From Pseudomonadota bacterium (GTDB taxonomy: Bacteria; Pseudomonadota; Gammaproteobacteria; Xanthomonadales; Rhodanobacteraceae), in assembly GCA_023388255.1 (NCBI GenBank), contig JAEWGO010000002.1:490470-554469 (forward strand): 64,000 nucleotides of DNA. Direction: 5' to 3'. Of this stretch, positions 50,277-59,166 are shown one piece after another; positions within the stretch are counted from its first letter, which is position 1; each line of letters begins with the position of its first letter. Made by a program: the position numbers and the translations under genes. The notes under the pieces are model-generated. The model was not told the DNA's origin, searched no databases, and saw only the letters and a program-made list of their open reading frames with translations.

Positions 50277-51074
50277 ATGCCCGCCACTCGGCCCGTGACA
50301 CGCGACGACGCTGAACTCGGAATCGCCAACCGCGTCTTCTACGACACGCTGTGGGCCGACGCGAAGCTTGTCGAGCCGCAACGCTTCAATACCTGGCCGC
50401 TGGCGATGGAGCTTGCCGCCCGCGGCACGTCGCGGCTCGAGGTCGCTCCGGGCCTGCGCCCGCGCCTGCCGCTGCAAGGCACGATCTTTCTCGACATCAG
50501 CATGCAGGCGGCCAGGCGCCTGCATGCGAACGATGCGAGCGCGAGCGTCGGACTCATCACCTCGCTGCCGTTCGCCGATGCGGTTTTCGACTGCGTCTGC
50601 GCGTTCGACATCGTCGAGCATGTGGACGACGACGAGGGTGCGCTGGCCGAACTTGCCCGCGTCAGCACACCTGGCGCCACGCTGCTGCTGTCGGTGCCGC
50701 TGCACGAAGCCGCATGGACCGCGTTCGACGACCTCGTCGGCCATCGCAGGCGCTACGAGCGCACCGATCTCGACGCCAAACTCGCGCGCCACGGCTTCAT
50801 GGTCGAGCGCAGCGCGGTGCATGGAATGCAGCCATCCTCGTCGCGCCTGGTCGATCTCGGCATGTGGTTTCTGATCCACCAACGGGAGCGCGCGATGTGG
50901 TGGTACAACCGCGTCTTCATGCCGCTCGGCTTGCGCGCGCAGAAACCGTTGGCGCTGCGCGACGGCTGGATCGACGACACGCGCGTCGATACCGTATTGC
51001 TGGTCTGCCGGCGCGTGGACAGCTCTTCGGCGGTGCAGTCGCGCGCAGCACGGCCAACGGAGGACGTTGCGTGA
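50277..51074 (+). CDS. class I SAM-dependent methyltransferase
   Basis: 265 aa. Rossmann-type methyltransferase: motif I region SRLEVAPGLRPRLPLQGTIF, acidic LDIS, SLPFADAVFDCVCAFDIVEHVDDDEGALAELARVSTPGATLLLSVPL. The motif I glycines are unusual (EVAPGLRP instead of DxGxG). Substrate unknown; it may be a small molecule. It overlaps the following GNAT-nitrilase gene by 4 nt (GTGA), implying functional pairing. Cytoplasmic. Confidence 0.85.
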   Translation: MPATRPVTRDDAELGIANRVFYDTLWADAKLVEPQRFNTWPLAMELAARGTSRLEVAPGLRPRLPLQGTIFLDISMQAARRLHANDASASVGLITSLPFADAVFDCVCAFDIVEHVDDDEGALAELARVSTPGATLLLSVPLHEAAWTAFDDLVGHRRRYERTDLDAKLARHGFMVERSAVHGMQPSSSRLVDLGMWFLIHQRERAMWWYNRVFMPLGLRAQKPLALRDGWIDDTRVDTVLLVCRRVDSSSAVQSRAARPTEDVA

Positions 51075-52645
51075 ACACGTACGCCGGAAGCAGGATCAAC
51101 GAACACAAGCCGAAGCTGCTCGTGCGCATCGCTCGCGCGGACGACATCCCGGCCCTGGTCGCGCTGACCGCGCGCGTGTACGGCGCCGAATGGGCGCATT
51201 CCCCGGACATGCTGCGCGGCCAGCAGGCGCGCTTCCCGGAAGGCCAGTTCGTCGCCGAGTACGAGGGTCAAATCGTCGGCTTCTGCGCGACATTCCGCAT
51301 CGACGAAGCCAGCGCGATGCGCGCGCACAGCTGGCACGAGATCACCGGAGGCGGTTACGCCTCGCGCCACGACGAACATGGCGACTGGCTGTACGGCATG
51401 GACGTCTGCGTCGATCCGGACTACCGCGGCTTGCGCATCGGCCGACGCCTCTATGCGGCGCGCAAGCGGTTGTGCCAGAAGCTCGGCCTGCGTGGCATCG
51501 TGTTTGGCGGCCGCCTGCCCGGCCTGCACAAGCGCCTCGCGACCTACGGCTCGGTCGAGGCCTACGCGCAAGCGGTGCGCGAAGGCCGCGCGCGCGATGC
51601 CACCTTGAGTTTCCAGCTGCGCAACGGTTTCGAGCTGATCGGCATGCTGCCGGGCTATGTGCCGGGCGATCGCGAATCGATGGACTATGCAGCGCATCTG
51701 GTCTGGCGCGATCCGAGCCGGCTTGACCAGCCACGCATGCCGCTCGCGAAAGGCGCCAGCCGCCCGCAAAACCTGATTCGCGTCGCCACGATCCAGTATC
51801 AGCAGCGCCGCATCGCCCGCTTCGAGGACTTCGCGACACAGGTCGAATACTTCGTCGACATTGCGGCCGGCTACGAATCGGACTTCGTGCTGTTCCCGGA
51901 GATGATGACCCTGCAGCTGCTCTCGATCGAGAACGCGCCGCTGCCGTCGGTCGAGGCGATCCGCCGCCTCACCGACTACACCGATCGCGTGAAGGCGTTG
52001 TTCAACGATCTGGCCGTGCGCTACAACATCAACATCGTCGGCGGCTCGCACCCGACCCTTGCCGACAATGGCGAGATGCGCAACCTCTGCTTCGTCTGCC
52101 TGCGCGACGGCTCCGTGCACGCGCGCGCGAAACTGCATCCGACTCCGAACGAGCGCACCTGGTGGGGCATCAAGGGCGGCAACCAGGCCTCGGTGATTCC
52201 GACCGACTGCGGCCCGATCGGCGTGATGATTTGCTACGACGCGGAATTCCCGGAACTCGCGCGCCATCTCACCGACCAGGGCGCGCTGCTGCTGTTCGTG
52301 CCGTTCTGCACGGACGAACGCCAGAGTTACCTGCGCGTGCGCTACTGCAGCCAGGCGCGCGCGGTCGAAAACCAGTGCTACGTGATCCTGTCCGGCAACG
52401 TCGGCAACCTGCCCGGCGTCAACAACTTCGACATCCAGTACGCGCAGAGCTGCATCCTGACCCCGTGCGACTTCCCGTTCGCGCGCGACGGCATTGCCGC
52501 CGACTCGACGCCAAACACCGAGATGGTGCTGTGGGCCGACCTGCGCCTGGAAGATCTCGCCCGCGCGCGCAACAACGGCACCGTGCAGAACATCAAGGAC
52601 CGCCGCCACGACCTGTACCAGCTGCGCTGGCGCGAACGCGAATAG
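51071..52645 (+). CDS. fused GNAT acetyltransferase / carbon-nitrogen hydrolase
   Basis: 524 aa. N-terminal ~200 residues are a GNAT domain (VRIARADDIPALVALTARVY; acetyl-CoA loop CVDPDYRGLRIGRRLYAARKR). From ~230 is a nitrilase-superfamily domain with catalytic Glu277 (LFPEMMTLQLL), Lys354 (RAKLHPTPNERTWWGI) and Cys388 (VMICYDAEFPELARHL). Known in other bacteria as a single polypeptide of undefined function; nitrilase domains cleave amides, so the pair may acetylate and hydrolyse one metabolite. Start is GTG at 51071 with a strong GGAGG 7 nt upstream, overlapping the methyltransferase stop. Confidence 0.9.
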   Translation: MNTYAGSRINEHKPKLLVRIARADDIPALVALTARVYGAEWAHSPDMLRGQQARFPEGQFVAEYEGQIVGFCATFRIDEASAMRAHSWHEITGGGYASRHDEHGDWLYGMDVCVDPDYRGLRIGRRLYAARKRLCQKLGLRGIVFGGRLPGLHKRLATYGSVEAYAQAVREGRARDATLSFQLRNGFELIGMLPGYVPGDRESMDYAAHLVWRDPSRLDQPRMPLAKGASRPQNLIRVATIQYQQRRIARFEDFATQVEYFVDIAAGYESDFVLFPEMMTLQLLSIENAPLPSVEAIRRLTDYTDRVKALFNDLAVRYNINIVGGSHPTLADNGEMRNLCFVCLRDGSVHARAKLHPTPNERTWWGIKGGNQASVIPTDCGPIGVMICYDAEFPELARHLTDQGALLLFVPFCTDERQSYLRVRYCSQARAVENQCYVILSGNVGNLPGVNNFDIQYAQSCILTPCDFPFARDGIAADSTPNTEMVLWADLRLEDLARARNNGTVQNIKDRRHDLYQLRWRERE

Positions 52646-52769
52646 GTACGCCTCGGCCGCTGCGATCGGGGCATGCAAGACCGTGCCGTCCGATGCGCGT
52701 CGCGCGCGCCATCCGCTCGTGCCGGGCATCGAGGAACGAACGGCGGAAACACCGGATTCGACCTTCTAT

Positions 52770-54005
52770 CTACTGCGCGCGGAACGCCGCCAGCGCGGCA
52801 CGCAAACGCCGCAGGCCTTCGGCGACGTCGGCATCGCCGATGTTCAACGGCGGCACGAAGCGCAGCACGTCGGGACCTGCCTGCAGCAGCAACAGACCCT
52901 GTGCGGTGGCGTGATCGAGGATCTCGCCAGCGCAGCCCTTGTACGCATCGACGAGCACCGCGCCGAGCATCAGGCCGCGTCCGCGTATTTCGGCGAACAG
53001 GCCGAGGGCCGCATCGATCGCGGCGAGGCCATCACGCAACGCCTGCGCCTGCCGCGCGACGTTCGCAAGCAGGTGGGCGGAACTGAGTTTGCGCAACGCG
53101 ACGCGAGCGACCGCTGCGGCCATCGGGTTGCCGCCGAACGTGGTGCCGTGCGCGCCGTACTGCATCACCTCGGCGACCTTCGGTGCGGCCAGCATCGCTC
53201 CGATCGGGAAGCCGCAACCGAGCGCCTTCGCCAAGGTGACGATGTCCGGCACGACACTGTCCTGCACGTGCGCGAACAACGTGCCGGTGCGACCCATGCC
53301 GCATTGGATTTCGTCGAGCACGAGCAGCGCATCGTGCCGGTCGCACAGCGCACGCACGCGCTGCAGGAAGCCCGGCGCAGCGGGCAGCACGCCGCCTTCG
53401 CCCTGCACCGGTTCCAGCATTACCGCGGCGACATCACCCGATGCAAATGCTGCTTCGAGTGCGTCCGCATCGTTGAACGCGACGTGGCGGAATCCTGCCG
53501 GCAGCGGTTCGTAGCCTTGCTGGTATTTCGGCTGCGCGGTCGCGGTGACCGCAGCCAGCGTGCGGCCATGAAACGAACCGTGGAAGGTCACGATCACGCG
53601 CTTGTCCACAGGCCGGCCTTGTGCCGCAGCCCACTTGCGCACGAGCTTGATCGCCGCCTCGTTCGCCTCGGCGCCGGAATTGCACAGGAAAACGCGCTCG
53701 GCGAAACCCGATACGGAGACGAGTTCCTCGGCGAGCCGCAACGGCGGCTCGGTATAGAACACGTTGCTCGCGTGCCAGAGCTTGTGCGCCTGCTCGGTCA
53801 GCGCGGCGACGAGGTCCGGGTCGCAATGGCCGAGCGCGTTGACCGCGATGCCGGCGCCGAAGTCGACGTAGTCGCGCCCGTCGCGATCCCACACGCGCGC
53901 GCCTTCGCCGCGTTCGAGGATCACCTCGCGCGGTTTGTAGACCGGCAGCCAGTAGCGCTTGCCGAGGTCGATCAGCATGGAGGTCGCGTCGTCGTGCTGA
54001 TGCAT
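52770..54005 (-). CDS. acetylornithine-type class III aminotransferase
   Basis: 411 aa. PLP-dependent class III aminotransferase of the ArgD/SuccinylOAT type: GEGARVWDRDGRDYVDFGAGIAVNALGHCDP, LCNSGAEANEAAIKLVRKW, FHGSFHGRTLAAVTATAQPKY, LVLDEIQCGMGRTG, PLP Lys in VTLAKALGCGFPIGAML, and HGTTFGGNPMAAAVARVAL. Acts on N-acetylornithine (arginine synthesis) or N-succinylornithine; no arg operon adjoins, so the exact substrate is open. The ATG at 54005 lies 6 bp downstream of the glyoxalase-like gene, suggesting one transcript. Confidence 0.9.
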   Translation of the reverse strand: MHQHDDATSMLIDLGKRYWLPVYKPREVILERGEGARVWDRDGRDYVDFGAGIAVNALGHCDPDLVAALTEQAHKLWHASNVFYTEPPLRLAEELVSVSGFAERVFLCNSGAEANEAAIKLVRKWAAAQGRPVDKRVIVTFHGSFHGRTLAAVTATAQPKYQQGYEPLPAGFRHVAFNDADALEAAFASGDVAAVMLEPVQGEGGVLPAAPGFLQRVRALCDRHDALLVLDEIQCGMGRTGTLFAHVQDSVVPDIVTLAKALGCGFPIGAMLAAPKVAEVMQYGAHGTTFGGNPMAAAVARVALRKLSSAHLLANVARQAQALRDGLAAIDAALGLFAEIRGRGLMLGAVLVDAYKGCAGEILDHATAQGLLLLQAGPDVLRFVPPLNIGDADVAEGLRRLRAALAAFRAQ

Positions 54006-54010
54006 GGCGT

Positions 54011-54433
54011 TCACCACACTCCGGTATTGGGCATCGATGCCCACGGCTCGGCCGGCGCGAGGGGCACGCCCTTCTGCAGCAGTTCGACCGAGATCAGGTC
54101 CGGCGAACGCACGAAGGCCATGTGCCCGTCGCGCGGCGGCCGGTTGATCGTGATGCCCATCGACGCGAGGTGCGCACAGGTCGCGTAGATGTCGTCGACG
54201 CGGAATGCGAGATGGCCGAAGTTCCGCGCCGAGCCGTAGTCTTCGTTTGAGCCCCAGTTGTACGTGAGTTCGATCTCGGACTCCGGCGACTCGTCCGCGA
54301 CGAGGAAGATCAGCGTGAACTTGCCGGCTTCGTTTTCCATGCGCCGGCTCTCGCGCAGGCCGAGGCCGTCGCAGAAGAAGCGCAACGTGGCGTCGAGATC
54401 GCGCACGCGGATCATCGTGTGCAGGTATTTCAT
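54011..54433 (-). CDS. lactoylglutathione lyase-like VOC protein
   Basis: 140 aa. Close to glyoxalase I: MKYLHTMIRVRDLDATLRFFCDGLGLRESRRMENEAGKFTLIFL, ELTYNWG, FGHLAFRVDDIYATCAHLASMG and MAFVRSPDLISVELLQKG. Metal ligands of GloA (His in YLHTMIRV, Glu in EIELTYNW, His in FGHLAF, Glu in ISVELL) are all present, so methylglyoxal detoxification is likely. Longer C-terminus than E. coli GloA. Between the Lon-N gene and the aminotransferase gene. Confidence 0.9.
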   Translation of the reverse strand: MKYLHTMIRVRDLDATLRFFCDGLGLRESRRMENEAGKFTLIFLVADESPESEIELTYNWGSNEDYGSARNFGHLAFRVDDIYATCAHLASMGITINRPPRDGHMAFVRSPDLISVELLQKGVPLAPAEPWASMPNTGVW

Positions 54434-54452
54434 GGTGTGCCTCTTGGGGAAG

Positions 54453-55046
54453 TCAATCGCGCTGGAAACGCGGCAAATGATGCGCCAGTTGCTCCAGCCG
54501 CTGCAGCGGATCGGTGAACTGCAACAACTGCTGCTTCTCCGGCTGGCTCAGCGGGAGCAGTTCGGCGAGACGGAAACCGACCCAGCTCGCATCGTCGAAA
54601 CGCGCGCGCTCGACCTTTGCAAATGCGCCGCCGACCTGCTCCAGCAGGCGTTCGAGGATCGTCGTCAACAGGCCGTATTCGGGCGGCACCGCGACGATCG
54701 GTTCATCTGGCCAGAAGCGCGCCTCGCCATGCACGAGTCCGTTGTCGCGTACGCGCGTCGCCGAGATCTGGAAACGTGCGCCGCCTTCGGCGGAAATGCC
54801 GAGCAGGCCATCCGGCAAGGTGTAGAAATCGGCAATCGTCGCCAAAGTGCCGATCGCGGCCGGCATGGCGGCTTCGCCGGCTTCGCGGCCTTCAAGGATC
54901 AGGCAGACGCCGAAGCCCGAACCATGGCGCGCGCAGTCGCGCACGAGATCGAGGCAGCGCCGTTCGAAGATGCGCAGCTGCAACGGGCCGCCGGGGAACA
55001 GCACCGCGGACAGCGGGAACAGCGGGATGTCGACGGTATCCACCAC
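54453..55046 (-). CDS. LON peptidase substrate-binding domain protein
   Basis: 197 aa. Stand-alone Lon N-terminal domain: VDIPLFPLSAVLFPGGPLQLRIFERRCLDLVRDCARHGSGFGVCLI, then GTLATIADFYTLPDGLLGISAEGGARFQI. There is no ATPase or protease domain. Such proteins may act as adaptors, but the role is unknown. Starts with GTG at 55046 (two consecutive GTGs are possible), 8 bp after the mpl stop, so co-translated with mpl. Confidence 0.88.
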   Translation of the reverse strand: MVDTVDIPLFPLSAVLFPGGPLQLRIFERRCLDLVRDCARHGSGFGVCLILEGREAGEAAMPAAIGTLATIADFYTLPDGLLGISAEGGARFQISATRVRDNGLVHGEARFWPDEPIVAVPPEYGLLTTILERLLEQVGGAFAKVERARFDDASWVGFRLAELLPLSQPEKQQLLQFTDPLQRLEQLAHHLPRFQRD

Positions 55047-55054
55047 GCGACGCG

Positions 55055-56419
55055 CTACGCCTTGCGGGCTTCCAGCGCCGCAACGAACCGCCGTGGCGCG
55101 TTCTCGAAACCGCCGTTCGACATGAATACGACATGGTCACCGGCGCGTGCCTGCGCCAGCAACTCGGCGAGCAACGCATCGACACCCGGCGCGGCATGGC
55201 CGCGGCCGCCGAGCGCGCCGACGACGCGGCCGGCGTCCCACGGCAATTCCGGGCGCTGCAGGAGCACGACCGCATCGGCGTCGCGCAAGCTCGGCGCGAG
55301 CTCGTCCGCGTGCGCACCGAGACGCATCGAGTTCGAGCGCGGCTCAATGCCGACGAGGATGCGCGCGTCACCGACCTTCGCACGCAGGCCGGCCAGCGTC
55401 GTCGCGATCGCGGTCGGGTGGTGCGCGAAGTCGTCGTAGACGCGCACGCCAGCCTGCTCGCCGACCAGCTCCATGCGACGCGCGACGTTGCGGAAGTCCG
55501 CCAGCGTCGGCAGCGCGCTTTTGACGTCGACGCCGGCTGCATGCGCGGCAGCAAGTGCGGCGAGCGCATTCATGACGTTGTGCCGCCCGGTCAACGACCA
55601 GCGCGCTTCGCCGAGTTCATCGCCCAGATGCGAGACGACGAATGCGGAGCCGTCCGCTTCGAGCAGCTGCGCGCGCCAGTCGCCGGCGTCGATGCCGAAT
55701 GTCTCGACCGGCGTCCAGCAGCCTTGTGCAAGCACTTCGGAGAGGCGCGCGTCCTCGGCGTTGACGATCAATCGGCCATTGCCGGGTGCGGTGCGCACGA
55801 GATGATGGAACTGACGCTGGATCGCGGCGACATCGGGAAAGATGTCGGCGTGGTCGTATTCGAGGTTGTTGAGGATCGCGATGCTCGGCCGGTAGTGCAC
55901 GAACTTCGAGCGCTTGTCGAAGAACGCGGTGTCGTATTCGTCGGCCTCGATGACGAAATCCAGGTCGCCGCCGCGGCGCGCGGAAACCCCGAAGTTCGCC
56001 GGCACGCCACCGACGAGGAATCCAGGATCGCGGCCAGCGGATTCGAGTATCCACGCCAGCAGCGAGGTCGTCGTCGTCTTGCCGTGGGTGCCGGCGACCG
56101 CGAGCACGCGACGGTCGGCAAGCAAGGTTTCGCCAAGCCATTGCGGGCCGGAAACGTAGCGCAGGCGCGCGTCGAGCATGTGTTCGATCGCGGGGTTGCC
56201 GCGCGAGAGTGCATTGCCGACGATGACCAGATCCGGCGCCGGCTGCAGGTGTTCCGCCTTGAAGCCCTGCTTCAGCGCGATACCGAGCTGTTGTAGCTGG
56301 GTCGACATCGGCGGATACACGTTCGCGTCCGAGCCTTCGACCTCATGGCCCAGCTCGCGCGCGAGCGCAGCGATGCCGCCCATGAAGGTGCCGCAGATGC
56401 CGAGGATGTGTAGTCGCAT
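55055..56419 (-). CDS. mpl: UDP-N-acetylmuramate:L-alanyl-gamma-D-glutamyl-meso-diaminopimelate ligase
   Basis: 454 aa. Recycles murein tripeptide by joining it to UDP-MurNAc. Mur ligase motifs: ICGTFMGGIAALARELGHEVEGSDANVYPPMS, ATP loop VAGTHGKTTTTSLLAW, EADEYDTAFFDKRSKFVHYRP, LNNLEYDHADIFPD, and DDFAHHPTAIATTL. Length and motifs match Mpl rather than MurC (MurC reads GGxGM at the N-terminus). Works with the lytic enzymes encoded ~16 kb away in wall recycling. ATG at 56419. Confidence 0.96.
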   Translation of the reverse strand: MRLHILGICGTFMGGIAALARELGHEVEGSDANVYPPMSTQLQQLGIALKQGFKAEHLQPAPDLVIVGNALSRGNPAIEHMLDARLRYVSGPQWLGETLLADRRVLAVAGTHGKTTTTSLLAWILESAGRDPGFLVGGVPANFGVSARRGGDLDFVIEADEYDTAFFDKRSKFVHYRPSIAILNNLEYDHADIFPDVAAIQRQFHHLVRTAPGNGRLIVNAEDARLSEVLAQGCWTPVETFGIDAGDWRAQLLEADGSAFVVSHLGDELGEARWSLTGRHNVMNALAALAAAHAAGVDVKSALPTLADFRNVARRMELVGEQAGVRVYDDFAHHPTAIATTLAGLRAKVGDARILVGIEPRSNSMRLGAHADELAPSLRDADAVVLLQRPELPWDAGRVVGALGGRGHAAPGVDALLAELLAQARAGDHVVFMSNGGFENAPRRFVAALEARKA

Positions 56420-56435
56420 GCGAGAAGGTTCCAGA

Positions 56436-56993
56436 TCAGGTCACGCCAGGCAGTAGCTGCGCAAACGACAGATAGACGACCTGCCAGACGATAACGAGCA
56501 CCAAGGCAAAGCCGAACGAACTGTCCATGGCGCTGCGCGTGATGTGGGCGTTGACGACGATCTGCCAGACGAATAGCCCGAAGATCGCCCAACTGACAAA
56601 CCACTGCGTCATGACATGGCCCGGCGAAACTATCGCCCCGATCGCGTCGGATGGCTCATACAGCCATGTGATCGGCAATGACAGCAATGAAAGCGCAATG
56701 CTGCAAGCGAGCAACGCGCCCGCAGTCTGCATGAAACGGTTGCGCAAGCCTCGGATTGCAAGCGCGATCCAGCACAGCGCGAGCACGACGCCGGTGGAAA
56801 GCAGCGAACTGGCCAGTGCGGCGCCGGCATCGACATTGAAGCTGCCGCCGAGCGTATCGAGTGCGGTGCCGGCGACGAACAGCGCAACCAGCAGCTTCGG
56901 CGAATACGGAAAATCCTGCGGACCGCCACGCAGGCGACACAGGTCGACCACCAGCCGCGCAAGATCCGGACGCGGCGGAAGCGCTGGATTCAT
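56436..56993 (-). CDS. inner-membrane protein, unknown
   Basis: 185 aa with about five hydrophobic segments (LLVALFVAGTALDTL, LLSTGVVLALCWIALAI, TAGALLACSIALSLLSLPITW, QWFVSWAIFGLFVWQIVV, FGFALVLVIVWQVVYLSFAQLL). No recognised motif; resembles YIP1-like small membrane proteins. Lies between adk and mpl on the same strand, with 58 bp and 16 bp gaps, so probably co-transcribed. Function unknown. Confidence 0.72.
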   Translation of the reverse strand: MNPALPPRPDLARLVVDLCRLRGGPQDFPYSPKLLVALFVAGTALDTLGGSFNVDAGAALASSLLSTGVVLALCWIALAIRGLRNRFMQTAGALLACSIALSLLSLPITWLYEPSDAIGAIVSPGHVMTQWFVSWAIFGLFVWQIVVNAHITRSAMDSSFGFALVLVIVWQVVYLSFAQLLPGVT

Positions 56994-57051
56994 GGGATGT
57001 GAGGCTCCAGGCGCCGCCGGCCGTTTCGGCGCGGCGGCGGCGATCAGGTCG

Positions 57052-57633
57052 TCACGCCGCGGTGGCCGGGCTGCGCGGCAGCGCGGAGAGGATGCGTTGC
57101 GACACGTCGGCCAATTCGCCGACGCCGTCGACGACCTTGAGCAGGCCGAGTTGCGCGAAGTGGTCGGCGACCGGCTCGGTCTGCTCGGCGTAGACACGCA
57201 GGCGTTCGCGCACGGTCTCGGGCGTGTCGTCCTGGCGGCCCTGCGCGGCGGCGCGGCCGGCGATGCGGTCGACGATCAATTCGCTCGGCACCTCGAGCTT
57301 GATCGCGACCTCGATCGGCTGGCCGATGCGCGCCAGCAGCACTTCGAGCGCCTCGCACTGCGCGACGTTGCGCGGATAGCCATCGAGGATGAAGCCGCGC
57401 GCGGTGTCGGACTGGCCGAGGCGTTCTTCCAGCATCGCCAGCACGATGTCGTTGGAAACGAGCTGTCCCGCATCCATGACCGCCTTGGCCTTGAGGCCGA
57501 GCGCCGAGCCGGCCTTGACTGCAGCGCGCAGCAGGTCGCCGGTGGAGATGTGGGGTACCCCGAGTTCGGCCTTGAGGATATCCGCCTGGGTGCCTTTGCC
57601 CGAGCCGGGCGCGCCGAGTAGAACGAGTCGCAT
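57052..57633 (-). CDS. adk: adenylate kinase (short form)
   Basis: 193 aa. AMP + ATP to 2 ADP. P-loop RLVLLGAPGSGKGTQA, AMP-binding STGDLLRAAV and FILDGYPRNVAQ, and DRIAGRA before a short LID (AAQGRQDDTPETVRERL) with no zinc cysteines. The LID is short compared with the long-form enzyme of E. coli (214 aa), as is usual in xanthomonads. ATG at 57633. Divergent from the PPi-phosphofructokinase gene across 240 bp. Confidence 0.96.
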   Translation of the reverse strand: MRLVLLGAPGSGKGTQADILKAELGVPHISTGDLLRAAVKAGSALGLKAKAVMDAGQLVSNDIVLAMLEERLGQSDTARGFILDGYPRNVAQCEALEVLLARIGQPIEVAIKLEVPSELIVDRIAGRAAAQGRQDDTPETVRERLRVYAEQTEPVADHFAQLGLLKVVDGVGELADVSQRILSALPRSPATAA

Positions 57634-57873
57634 GATGCTCCGATGCCGCGATGACGGCGCTGCATTCGCGAAAAGGGTGGACTGGACGAAGCGGCCGATG
57701 CCGGCACCGCCTTGCGCTGCACGCGGCCCCGCCGCGCATGTTCGCAGGTTCCTGCGACCCACAGCGTTCGCCCGCACCGCTTTGCCGAACGCACTGTTCA
57801 AACGATCTAGAATTGAAGCCAACGCTAGCGGCTGGCCGAAACACTGTCAAACCGCGCCACAGGGAGATGAAGG

Positions 57874-59133
57874 ATGAGCAAGGGCAAGCTGTTGTATGCG
57901 CAATCGGGCGGCGTCACCGCGGTCATCAACGCGACCGCCTGCGCAGTGATCGAGACGGCGCGCGCGTCCCGGGTGCCGGTGCTGGCGGCGCGCAACGGCA
58001 TCATCGGCGTGCTGCGCGAGGAGTTGATCGACACCTCGAAGGAGTCCCGCGCCGCGGTTGCGGCATTACGCCACACGCCGGGGGGCGCGTTCGGCTCGTG
58101 CCGCTACAAGCTCAAATCACTCGAACACAACCGCGCCGAGTACGAACGCCTGATCGAGGTGCTCCGTGCGCACGACATCCGCTGGTTCCTCTACAACGGC
58201 GGCAACGATTCGGCCGATACCGCGCTGAAGATCTCGCAGATCGGTCGCGAGCTTGGCCACCCGATCAACGTGATCGGCGTGCCGAAGACGGTCGACAACG
58301 ATCTCGCCGTCACCGACTGCTGCCCCGGCTTCGGCTCGGTCGCCAAGTACACGGCGGTGTCGGTGGCCGAAGCCAGCCTCGATGTCGAGTCGATGTGCGA
58401 ATCGTCGACCAAGGTGTTCATCATCGAAGTCATGGGTCGCCACGCCGGCTGGATCGCCGCGGCGGGGGGACTGGCCGCCCGCACAGCCGGCGATCCGCCG
58501 CATCTGATCCTGTTTCCCGAAATCGCGTTCGACGAGGCGGCGTTCCTCGTACGCGTGAAGGCGACCGTCGAGCGCGTCGGCTATTGCACCGTCGTCGCGT
58601 CGGAAGGCTTGAAGAACGCGGCGGGCGAGTTCCTCGCCGAAGCGGGCTCGCGCGACGCATTCGGCCACGCCCAACTCGGCGGCGTCGCGCCGGTGCTGGC
58701 GCATCTGGTCAGGCAGAAGCTCGGCTACAAATACCACTGGGCGCTGCCCGACTATCTGCAGCGCTCGGCACGCCACCTCGCCTCGAAGACCGACGTCGAA
58801 CATGCCTACGCAGTCGGCAAGGCCGCGGTCGAATATGCGCTGGCCGGAAAGAACGCCGTGATGCCTGCGATCGTGCGCACCTCGGATGCGCCGTACCGAT
58901 GGAAGATCGAACCCGCGCCATTGGCCAAAGTCGCCAACCGCGAGAAGAAGCTGCCGAAAGGCTTCATCAGCCGCGACGGCTATGGCATCACGGCGGCCGC
59001 GCGGCGCTACCTCGAACCGCTGATCCGCGGCGAGGATCCGCCGAAGTATCTGAAGGATGGGTTGCCAGACTATGTGCGGATGAAGAAGGTGCTGCTTGCG
59101 AAGAAACTGGCGCCATACGCGATCGCCGATTGA
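57874..59133 (+). CDS. pfp: pyrophosphate-dependent 6-phosphofructokinase
   Basis: 419 aa. Phosphorylates fructose 6-phosphate using pyrophosphate, reversibly. Signature of PPi-type: FLYNGGNDSADTALKI (GGNDS rather than the GGDGS of ATP-PFK), GVPKTVDNDLAVTD, and VFIIEVMGRHAGWIAAAGGLA. The Asp following GG binds PPi. With H+-pyrophosphatase encoded 1.5 kb away, it makes PPi a working energy carrier. Strong SD AGGGAGATGAAGG before ATG at 57874. Confidence 0.95.
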   Translation: MSKGKLLYAQSGGVTAVINATACAVIETARASRVPVLAARNGIIGVLREELIDTSKESRAAVAALRHTPGGAFGSCRYKLKSLEHNRAEYERLIEVLRAHDIRWFLYNGGNDSADTALKISQIGRELGHPINVIGVPKTVDNDLAVTDCCPGFGSVAKYTAVSVAEASLDVESMCESSTKVFIIEVMGRHAGWIAAAGGLAARTAGDPPHLILFPEIAFDEAAFLVRVKATVERVGYCTVVASEGLKNAAGEFLAEAGSRDAFGHAQLGGVAPVLAHLVRQKLGYKYHWALPDYLQRSARHLASKTDVEHAYAVGKAAVEYALAGKNAVMPAIVRTSDAPYRWKIEPAPLAKVANREKKLPKGFISRDGYGITAAARRYLEPLIRGEDPPKYLKDGLPDYVRMKKVLLAKKLAPYAIAD

Positions 59134-59159
59134 GGCCGGCACGCAGCCACGCGCCGGCC
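59134..59159. terminator. hairpin between convergent pfp and M23 peptidase genes
   Basis: GGCCGGC (59134-59140) pairs with GCCGGCC (59153-59159) around a 12-nt loop, in the 33-bp gap between two convergent stops. No T-tract. Confidence 0.4.
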
Positions 59160-59166
59160 GCGTCGC

